From JBBCJT01 sp037190665 (GTDB taxonomy: Bacteria; Pseudomonadota; Alphaproteobacteria; Acetobacterales; Acetobacteraceae), in NCBI GenBank assembly GCA_037190665.1, contig JBBCJT010000066.1, forward strand, positions 1 through 11,207: a stretch of DNA of 11,207 nucleotides. The letters run 5' to 3'. The translations under genes were made by a program, and so were the position numbers. Below, one piece after another: positions 1 through 4,669 of this stretch (within the stretch, counting starts at the first letter, position 1; each line of letters opens with the position of its first letter). The notes below the pieces were generated by a model that saw only the letters and a program-made list of their open reading frames with translations, made no database searches and was not told the DNA's origin.

Positions 1-105
1 ACCGCAGGCAAGCCGGCCAAGCTCGCCATCACAGCCTGCATGCACAAGCTGCTGCGCATCCTCGCCGCCATCGCAAGAACCAACACACCATGGAGAGACG
101 CTTGA
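1..105 (+). CDS. IS110-family transposase, C-terminal end (partial at window edge)
   Basis: The first frame is open from base 1 to a TGA at 103-105 and encodes 34 residues. They include AGKPAKLAITACMHKLLRIL followed by a NTPW stretch. This is the conserved extreme C terminus of the IS110/IS116/IS902 transposase group, where a 'GKPaKvAltAcmRKLL' helix is followed by 'R...PW'. Enzymes of this group are DEDD-type recombinases that move circular intermediates and leave no classical terminal inverted repeats, so the right end of the element cannot be fixed from sequence alone and should lie shortly after the stop. Because the gene runs off the left edge, I cannot say whether the element is complete or a remnant. 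The family call is firm from the motif; activity is unknown. Confidence 0.82.
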   Translation, partial: TAGKPAKLAITACMHKLLRILAAIARTNTPWRDA

Positions 106-308
106 TCACACAGTCGCTCTCCCGCAAGCGGGAGAGGGGGAGACAGCGCAGCCGTTTCGCACAGCTCCACAGGCGAGAGAGGGAAAGCACGCTTCTGGAG
201 GAAGAGTGCGGAAGCCGAGGTTCATGCCCGCTGGCGGGGATGCAGCCGGCCCCGTTCCGGCGCGACTGCAGACCGACGCTTCGCGGCCCCCCCGATCCGG
301 CCTGCGCT
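106..308. other. Intergenic region between transposase end and DUF336 gene
   Basis: About 200 bases hold the palindrome at 117-136 and a weak CCCGC/GCGGG hairpin at 227-238. I see no gene. The plus-strand open frames here run on through the genes at 309-1936 as antisense and give arginine-rich translations. The right boundary of the IS110-type element should lie in the left part of this stretch. Confidence 0.4.
117..136. repeat. REP-like palindrome copy 1
   Basis: CTCTCCCGC, two bases, then GCGGGAGAG: a perfect 9-bp inverted repeat. The same arms occur twice more, at 4251-4274 and 4362-4386, always outside genes. This copy lies between the transposase end and the convergent heme-binding-type gene. 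The repeat class (short GC-rich intergenic hairpins resembling REP/BIME sequences) is inferred from the palindrome and its recurrence. It could also help end transcription, but no T-run follows on either strand. Confidence 0.6.
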
Positions 309-737
309 TCAGCCCGCCGGCTGCAGCCCGATCGCGGCGAGGCCGGCGATGGCGACCTTCTCGTCGTTGTCCGACGTGTCGCCCGAAACGCCGACCGCGC
401 CCAGCAGCGTGCCGTCGCGGACGATGGCGAGCGCGCCGGTGATGGGCACGAACTGGCCGCTGTAGCTCGCCATCACGCCGTCGATGAAGGCGGGACGCTG
501 CTTGGCCATCTCCTCCGCACGGCGCGATGCAGCGAGGCCGAGAGCGAGCACCGCGCGCGCCTTGCCGATGGCGATGTCGGGCCGGGCCAGCGCGCCGCCG
601 AACGGGGCCTGCCGCTGGAAGGCGACCAGCGCGCCGGCGGGATCGAGCACCGCCACGGTCAGCGGCTTCAGCCCCAGTTCCGCCCCCTTGGCGAAGGTGG
701 CCTCGATCAGGCGGTTGGCGTCGGCGAGTGCGATCAT
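309..737 (-). CDS. GlcG/HbpS-type heme-binding family protein (DUF336)
   Basis: This encodes a 142-residue soluble protein. Family features visible are a first strand pair with VAVLDPAGALVAFQRQ (residues 28-43), the IGKARAVLALGLAASR helix (57-72), and the signature PITGALAIVRDG then GAVGVSGDTSDNDE (98-126). The length is typical for single-domain GlcG/HbpS proteins. Members bind heme or small molecules, or accompany catabolic operons such as glycolate oxidation, but the family's role is mostly undefined, so no substrate can be assigned. The ATG at 737-735 overlaps the aminotransferase stop as ATGA, and an AAGGA lies nine bases before it inside the aminotransferase end, so the two are almost certainly co-transcribed and translationally coupled. 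There is no signal peptide. The family call is firm; the function is open. Confidence 0.85.
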   Translation of the reverse strand: MIALADANRLIEATFAKGAELGLKPLTVAVLDPAGALVAFQRQAPFGGALARPDIAIGKARAVLALGLAASRRAEEMAKQRPAFIDGVMASYSGQFVPITGALAIVRDGTLLGAVGVSGDTSDNDEKVAIAGLAAIGLQPAG

Positions 738-1936
738 CGGGTTGCGTCCTTGTTCAGCGTACGGGTCAGCCGCGCGATGGCCTCGCGCGCGAGTGCGGGA
801 GAGACGGCGAAGCACAGCCGCATCCAGCCCGCGCCTTCGGGGCCGAACGCGGTGCCGGGGGCCACACCCACCTTCGCCTCCTGCAGCAGCCGTATCGCGG
901 CGGCGCGGGCATCGGGTTCGGCGTCGATGGCGAACATCAGGTAGAACGCGCCCTCCGGCACGCTCACCCGCACGCCGGGCAGCGCGGACAGGCCTTCGAG
1001 GAAGATGCGCCGGCTCTCCGCGCAGCGCGCCACCATCGTGCGGATGAAGTCGTCGCCCTCGTCCAGCGCGGCGATGGCGGCGTGCTGGATGAAGGTCGGG
1101 ATCGAGGTGGTGTTGTACTGGCCGAGATTGTCGAACACCTCGGCCATGCCGCGCGGGAAGATCAGCCAGCCCGCGCGCCAGCCCGTCATCGCCCAGTTTT
1201 TGGAGAAGGTGTTGGTGACCAGCAGCCGGTCGTCCTGCCCCGTCACCTCCAGGAACGACGGCGCGATGGCGTTGCCGTAGGTGAAGTGGTTGTAGACCTC
1301 GTCGGACAGGATCCACAGCCCGCGCTCGCGCGCGAACGCCGCGAGCCGTTCCATGTCCGCCCTGCCCATCACCCAGCCGGTCGGGTTGGACGGCGAGTTG
1401 ACGGCGATGACCTTCGTGCGCGGCGACACCGCGGCGAGGAAGGCGTCGAGATCGAGCGCCAGCCGGTCCTGCGCGTCGCGGCCGAGCGCCACGCCCACCG
1501 GCACGCCGCCGAGGATGCGCACCACGCCCGCGAGGTTGGGCCACGCCGGCGCGGGGTGCAGCACCTCGTCGCCCGGCTCCAGCACGGCCTGCATCGCCTG
1601 CATGATCGCGTTCATGCCGCCGACGGTCACGCTGAACCGCTCGGCCGGCACGCGCACGCCCCAGTGCCGCGCGTGATAGTCGGACAGCGCCTGACGCAGC
1701 CGCGGCAGCCCGTGGGAGTAGGTGTAGCGCGTGTGGCCGGCGCGCAGTGCGGCGATGGCGGCCTCGCTGACGAAGGGCGCGGTCGGCAGGTCGCCTTCGC
1801 CGATCCACAGCTTGATCACGCCCGGATCGTCGCGGCCCATGTCCGCGATCTCGCAGATGCCGTTGATCTCGAGGTCGAGGATGCGGCGCGGCAGGTCCGC
1901 GGGCGCGGGCGGCGTTTCGGCGGTGGCGAGGCTCAT
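734..1936 (-). CDS. PLP-dependent class I/II aminotransferase
   Basis: This encodes 400 residues, the usual size for fold-type I AspC-like aminotransferases. Visible landmarks are WIGEGDLPTAPFV (44-56), the AWPNL substrate/cofactor region (131-135), NSPSNPTG (180-187; N184 contacts PLP), SDEVY (211-215), the Schiff-base lysine K246 in TNTFSKNWAMTGWRAGW (241-257), and R373 in WMRLCF, the expected carboxylate-binding arginine. It should transfer an amino group between an amino acid and a 2-oxo acid in the cytoplasm. The exact substrate pair cannot be read from sequence. The ATG at 1936 has no Shine-Dalgarno, but a -10-like TATCCG lies at 1946-1941, which would give a nearly leaderless message. 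It is the first gene of a two-gene unit with the downstream DUF336 gene. Confidence 0.93.
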   Translation of the reverse strand: MSLATAETPPAPADLPRRILDLEINGICEIADMGRDDPGVIKLWIGEGDLPTAPFVSEAAIAALRAGHTRYTYSHGLPRLRQALSDYHARHWGVRVPAERFSVTVGGMNAIMQAMQAVLEPGDEVLHPAPAWPNLAGVVRILGGVPVGVALGRDAQDRLALDLDAFLAAVSPRTKVIAVNSPSNPTGWVMGRADMERLAAFARERGLWILSDEVYNHFTYGNAIAPSFLEVTGQDDRLLVTNTFSKNWAMTGWRAGWLIFPRGMAEVFDNLGQYNTTSIPTFIQHAAIAALDEGDDFIRTMVARCAESRRIFLEGLSALPGVRVSVPEGAFYLMFAIDAEPDARAAAIRLLQEAKVGVAPGTAFGPEGAGWMRLCFAVSPALAREAIARLTRTLNKDATR

Positions 1937-1957
1937 GGCGCGGATAGGGCTCCGGGC

Positions 1958-1984
1958 GGGAAGCCTGCCTCATGCAGCCTTCCC
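1958..1984. promoter_or_regulatory. 27-bp imperfect palindrome upstream of the aminotransferase
   Basis: Arms GGGAAGCCTGC (1958-1968) and GCAGCCTTCCC (1974-1984) match at 10 of 11 positions around a 5-bp centre. It lies just upstream of the -10-like hexamer of the aminotransferase, where a -35 element or operator is expected. It is also downstream of the antitoxin gene on the same strand, so a terminator-type hairpin is an alternative, although no T-run follows. A second, perfect palindrome, GGGTCGACCC, lies at 2018-2027. Confidence 0.35.
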
Positions 1985-2050
1985 GGCCTCAGCGGCAAGC
2001 CGCCCCCGCGCAGGGAAGGGTCGACCCGCGCGGACGCCGGCTCCCGCCCC

Positions 2051-2386
2051 CTACGTTCCAGCGGGGATAGCGTCGTCCAGGGAAATGGCGAGCGCCTGGG
2101 TCACGCGGCGCAGGACGCTCAAGCGCCCCTCGCGCTTGCCGGTTTCCATCTCGCTCAGCATCGAGGGACTGATCGCTGCCTTCGTCGCGAGATCGCGTAT
2201 GGTGATGCCCCGATACTCGCGCCAGACGCGGAGGGGGGGCTCGCCCGCCGCCAGCCTGTGGGCGACCTCGGAGGGGATGGTCGGCTCGTGGCGGCGCTGC
2301 GCGATCAGCAGCGCATCCTCCAGGTCCTCGATCCGCTCCAGCAACTCGGCGACCCTGGCCGTCGCGCTGTTGTTGCGAGGGTTCAT
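2051..2386 (-). CDS. XRE-family helix-turn-helix antitoxin of a HigBA/RelBE-like pair
   Basis: This encodes 111 residues. The N-terminal third (to about residue 50) is charged and helical (RVAELLERIEDLEDALLIAQ, 11-30), as expected for a dimerisation or toxin-neutralising segment. The C-terminal half is a Cro/C1-type HTH with LRVWREYRGITIRDLATKAA (52-71), SPSMLSEMETGKREGRLSVL (73-92) and ALAISLDD. It should bind the toxin and repress its own operon through the palindromes upstream of the toxin gene. The ATG at 2386-2384 overlaps the toxin stop (ATGA), with an AGGGAGG ribosome site seven bases upstream inside the toxin end, so translation is coupled. The toxin-first order is that of higBA-type systems. 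Family call strong; a stand-alone XRE regulator is unlikely given the partner. Confidence 0.88.
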   Translation of the reverse strand: MNPRNNSATARVAELLERIEDLEDALLIAQRRHEPTIPSEVAHRLAAGEPPLRVWREYRGITIRDLATKAAISPSMLSEMETGKREGRLSVLRRVTQALAISLDDAIPAGT

Positions 2387-2640
2387 CGGTATGCCTCCCT
2401 GCGGTGCCGCACCGCGGTGATGATGATGATCCGGCCGCCTTCGCGAGCGAAAAGGATCCGCCAGTCGCCGACCCGCATCCGATACCCGTCCTCGATCCCG
2501 ACCAGCTTCCTGATATCGAGCCCGGATTCCGCGTCGGTGCCGAGCGCATTGACCGCTCGCTCGATCCGGATGCGGTCCCGGGACGGAACCCCGGCGAGTT
2601 CCTTGAGCGCTGAACGGGTATATTCAACGCGTCTCGCCAT
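2383..2640 (-). CDS. RelE/HigB-like type II toxin
   Basis: This encodes 85 residues, the typical length of RelE/ParE-superfamily toxins. The N terminus is two helices (YTRSALKELAGVPSRDRIRI), followed by DIRKLVGIEDGYRMRVGDWR (42-61) and a final strand with VRHRREAYR (77-85). R61, R80 and Y84 sit where RelE-type mRNA interferases carry their catalytic Arg/Arg/Tyr, so ribosome-dependent mRNA cleavage is the more likely activity. ParE-like gyrase poisoning cannot be excluded. It is the first gene of the operon and overlaps the antitoxin gene by four bases. The ATG at 2640 has no Shine-Dalgarno; a -10-like TATCTG lies at 2659-2654 within the promoter-proximal palindrome, consistent with a very short leader and autorepression. 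Confidence 0.88.
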   Translation of the reverse strand: MARRVEYTRSALKELAGVPSRDRIRIERAVNALGTDAESGLDIRKLVGIEDGYRMRVGDWRILFAREGGRIIIITAVRHRREAYR

Positions 2641-2648
2641 GTGTGTTT

Positions 2649-2699
2649 GTTCGCAGATACCGAACGCCGGCGCAAGGAAAGAGTTCGCGGATGCCGAAC
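2649..2699. promoter_or_regulatory. Paired 17-bp palindromic operators of the toxin-antitoxin operon
   Basis: GTTCGCAGATACCGAAC (2649-2665) and GTTCGCGGATGCCGAAC (2683-2699) differ at only two positions. Each has perfect GTTCG/CGAAC arms around a 7-bp centre, and the centres are 34 bp apart, roughly three helical turns. The proximal copy overlaps the presumed -10 (TATCTG on the minus strand, 2659-2654) 13 bases before the toxin ATG. I found no convincing -35. Type II antitoxins with an HTH commonly bind two such sites cooperatively, so these are very probably the autoregulatory operators. Confidence 0.7.
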
Positions 2700-2813
2700 A
2701 AAAAGCAGGGCAAGGAGGAGCAGCCTGAGCGCTCCCGCCGATCTGTCCCCCCCTCGATGGGCGATGATCCGCTGGCGGTCTCGGGAATCCGTTTCACTGG
2801 ACGAAAGCCCTGA
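2691..2813 (+). CDS. Possible small 40-residue protein (weak candidate)
   Basis: An ATG at 2691 opens a 40-codon frame ending TGA at 2811-2813. The peptide is hydrophilic and strongly charged (MPNKKQGKEEQPERSRRS at the start, FTGRKP at the end) with no membrane segment. A purine-rich AAGGAAAGAG lies 8-12 bases upstream as a possible ribosome site. Its third-position GC content is about 70 %, lower than in the surrounding genes, and the start lies inside the distal toxin-antitoxin operator, so it may be chance. I do not recognise the sequence. If real, it would be divergent from the toxin and share its control region. Confidence 0.22.
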   Translation: MPNKKQGKEEQPERSRRSVPPSMGDDPLAVSGIRFTGRKP

Positions 2814-2984
2814 CAACAGGACGCCATTCGCGGACGCGGACGGCGGACGCATGCCTGGTTTCCGCGATGGAGCGCAGTCGCCTACACTGCCTCAACACGA
2901 GCCGCCGGGAGTTGCGCGCCATGGCTGCCGCGAGGTGAGGTGCGCAGGTTCCGTCCCCTTCGTCGGGGCGTGAAGGAGACACGA

Positions 2985-4187
2985 ATGATCGAGCAGCAGG
3001 CGCTGCGCGAGCGGGCGGCGACGCTCGCTGCCGAGATCGCCCCTACGGCGGCCACCACCGACCGCAGTGGAGCCTATCCCTGGCACGTGGTCGCGAAGAT
3101 GCGGGATGCCGGCTTCATGGGCATGACCATCCCGCGCGAGTACGGCGGGCAGGGCGCGTCCTGCTTCGATGCGGTCACGGTGATCGAGGAGCTGTCCGCC
3201 GCCTGCGCGGTCGCCGGGCGCGTCGCCGTGGAGGCGAACATGGGCGCGGTCGGCGCGATCATGGCCTATGGCAGCGAGGCGCAGAAGCGGCTCGCGGCCG
3301 GCCTCGTGCTCGCGGGCGACAAGCCGGCGATCTGCATCACCGAACCCGATGCCGGATCGGATGCGACCGCGATGCGCACCACCGCGGTGCGGCGCGGCGA
3401 CCGCTGGGTCATCAACGGCACCAAGCACTGGATCACCGGCGGCGGCATCTCGCGCCTACACCTGATCTTCGCCCGCGCGATCGAGGACGGGGTGGACCGC
3501 GGCATCGGCGGCTTCATCGCGGTGCGCAACGGCGAGAGCGATCCGAAGGGGCTGGTCGTCGCGCGGCGCATCCCCAGCCTCGGCCTGTGCGGCATGCCGG
3601 AGGCGGTGCTGCGCTTCGAGGATCTGGAGGTGCCGGACGACATGCTCGTCCGCCCGCCGCAGGGCGGTTTCGCGCGCGGCTTCGCGGCGCTGATCGACGC
3701 ATACAACGCGCAGCGCGTGGGGGCCGCGACGGTGGCGCTGGGCCTCGCGCGCGGGGCCTTCGAGCATGCGTTGGCGCGCGCACAGACGCGCGAGCAGTTC
3801 GGCCGCCCGATCGCCGAGTTCCAGGGCCTGCACTGGATGCTGGCCGACATGTCGATCCGCATCGAGGCGGCGCGCGGGCTGATCCATCGTGCCGCCCTGA
3901 GCGCCGGGCCCGCCGGCTTCCCTGACCGCCTCGCCGCCGCGCAGGCCAAGGTCTACGCGGGCGAGATGGCGATCGAGGTGACCAACGCGGCGCTGCAGAT
4001 CTGGGGGGCGGAGGGCTACAGCCGCGACAACCCGGTGGAGCGTTATCTGCGCGACGCGCGGATGTTCGCCATTGCCGGCGGGACGGCGCAGGTGCTGCGC
4101 ACGCAGGTGGCCGAGCAGGTGCTTGGCCGCAAGCTGCCTCAGACCCGCGACGGGTTCCTCATGCAGGCGCGCCGCGCGGCGGAGTGA
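2985..4187 (+). CDS. acd: Acyl-CoA dehydrogenase-fold protein, probable 3-sulfinopropanoyl-CoA desulfinase
   Basis: This encodes 400 residues with the full acyl-CoA dehydrogenase fold: N-terminal helices, the middle beta domain with ITEPDAGSDA (118-127) and WITGGG (149-154), and C-terminal FAD-contacting REQFGRPIAEFQGL (269-282). The motif that normally carries the catalytic Glu reads IAGGTAQVLR (363-372), with Gly365 in place of Glu. The alternative Glu position on helix G is Gln243 in YNAQRVGA. From memory, Acd of Advenella mimigardefordensis (3-sulfinopropanoyl-CoA desulfinase) has the same YNAQRVGA Gln (246) and an active-site Arg84 that aligns with Arg79 here (AGRV). LAGDKPAICI and KLPQTRDG also match it. 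That enzyme hydrolyses 3-sulfinopropanoyl-CoA to propanoyl-CoA and sulfite without redox turnover. The start is set at ATG 2985 by AAGGAG six bases upstream. No CoA-transferase or sulfur gene is adjacent, so the pathway is unknown. A related dehydrogenase-like activity is the alternative. Confidence 0.8.
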   Translation: MIEQQALRERAATLAAEIAPTAATTDRSGAYPWHVVAKMRDAGFMGMTIPREYGGQGASCFDAVTVIEELSAACAVAGRVAVEANMGAVGAIMAYGSEAQKRLAAGLVLAGDKPAICITEPDAGSDATAMRTTAVRRGDRWVINGTKHWITGGGISRLHLIFARAIEDGVDRGIGGFIAVRNGESDPKGLVVARRIPSLGLCGMPEAVLRFEDLEVPDDMLVRPPQGGFARGFAALIDAYNAQRVGAATVALGLARGAFEHALARAQTREQFGRPIAEFQGLHWMLADMSIRIEAARGLIHRAALSAGPAGFPDRLAAAQAKVYAGEMAIEVTNAALQIWGAEGYSRDNPVERYLRDARMFAIAGGTAQVLRTQVAEQVLGRKLPQTRDGFLMQARRAAE

Positions 4188-4435
4188 CGCCTCAGCTAAC
4201 GATCCCTCCCGCAGCAGGAGCTCTACAGAACGGTCGTTGCTTTGCTTCCTCCCTCTCCCGCCTGCGGGAGAGGGCCGGGGTGAGGGTGCTTCCGGCAGCG
4301 CGTCCTCGAGGTTTCGTCTCCGCGCCGTTCCCCTCACCCTCCCGCGCAAGCGCGGGCCCCTCCCTCTCCCGCCGGACGGGAGAGGGGAGTCTGCGGACGC
4401 GCTTTGCCTTTTCCCTCGGGGCAGGCCCGGCCGCG
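4188..4435. repeat. REP/BIME-like palindrome cluster between convergent genes
   Basis: Three hairpins occupy the space between two convergent genes. The first is CCCTCTCCCGC/GCGGGAGAGGG at 4251-4274 (11-bp arms, 2-base loop). The second is CCCGCGC/GCGCGGG at 4341-4356. The third is CCCTCTCCCG/CGGGAGAGGG at 4362-4386 (10-bp arms, 5-base loop). The first is followed by GGGGTGAGGG (4277-4286), which recurs inverted at 4331-4340 (CCCTCACCCT), so the units form a head-to-head pair as in bacterial interspersed mosaic elements. Similar 'ctctcccgc...gcgggagaggg...gtgaggg' blocks are common between proteobacterial genes. They may also act as transcription or mRNA end structures for both flanking genes. 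Confidence 0.7.
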
Positions 4436-4609
4436 TCAGCCCTGCGGTGTCGGGCCAAGGAGCGCGAGCAGTGAGTCGGGCACCGGCTCGGTGAGAACCG
4501 AGTCATGGGCCCGTTGCAGCGTCTGCCGCATCCACAGCTCGAACGCGTCCGCCCCCCGCTGTCGCGGGTCGGATGACGGCGGCGCGGAAGTGCGGTCCGG
4601 TCTCCTCAT
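4436..4609 (-). CDS. NepR-like small protein (anti-sigma factor NepR family candidate)
   Basis: This encodes 57 residues from the ATG at 4609; the frame is open to another ATG at 4660 (74 residues). The C-terminal half has FELWMRQTLQRAHDSV followed by LTEPVPDSLLALL. This resembles the NepR core, in which an 'LG..LR..Yd.V' helix precedes 'EPVPdrfl.Ll'. NepR proteins hold the alphaproteobacterial general stress sigma factor EcfG and release it when phospho-PhyR binds. Neither phyR nor ecfG is adjacent, so this would be an orphan or secondary copy. The N-terminal part is a disordered Pro/Arg/Ser stretch, as in the family. Neither start has a Shine-Dalgarno. I prefer 4609 because the size is more typical and a -10-like TATCGC lies four bases upstream. 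It follows the acyltransferase gene on the same strand. Family call moderate, from one short motif. Confidence 0.58.
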   Translation of the reverse strand: MRRPDRTSAPPSSDPRQRGADAFELWMRQTLQRAHDSVLTEPVPDSLLALLGPTPQG

Positions 4610-4618
4610 CGGAGCGAT

Positions 4619-4643
4619 AATGCCCCGAGGCCGGCATCGTTCC
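4619..4643 (-). promoter_or_regulatory. Possible EcfG-type promoter of the NepR-like gene
   Basis: On the minus strand GGAAC (4643-4639), a 16-base spacer and CATT (4622-4619) lie just upstream of the ATG at 4609. The EcfG consensus is GGAAC, 16-17 bases, CGTT, so this has one mismatch. Control by the general stress sigma factor would fit a NepR-like product. In such GC-rich DNA a one-mismatch match can be chance. Confidence 0.28.
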
Positions 4644-4669
4644 GGCCGCAAGGCTGCCATCGCGGACAG

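Larger units (their letters stand above)
2641..2984. other. 344-bp intergenic region between toxin and desulfinase-like gene
   Basis: This stretch separates two divergent units. Its left third holds the paired operators and the weak small frame. Between 2814 and 2970 I find no repeat, RNA or convincing gene. An in-frame GTG extension of the downstream gene starts at 2940 but is not favoured. The right end carries the AAGGAG ribosome site (2973-2978) of the next gene. A promoter for that gene must lie here, but I could not identify one with confidence. Confidence 0.5.

Noticed and set aside
527..2728. 733-codon plus-strand open frame
   Set aside because: It lies opposite four well-supported minus-strand genes. 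Its translation is rich in Arg, Ala, Gly, Pro and His with no domain motif, which is the usual antisense shadow in GC-rich DNA.
2940..2984. N-terminal extension of the desulfinase-like gene from GTG 2940
   Set aside because: The ATG at 2985 has AAGGAG at ideal spacing, and the family's N terminus begins there. The extension is Arg-rich and covers the ribosome site.
4251..4386. CRISPR-like repeat cluster
   Set aside because: The repeats are inverted palindromes of differing loop and spacing, without uniform spacers or cas genes; REP-like elements explain them better.
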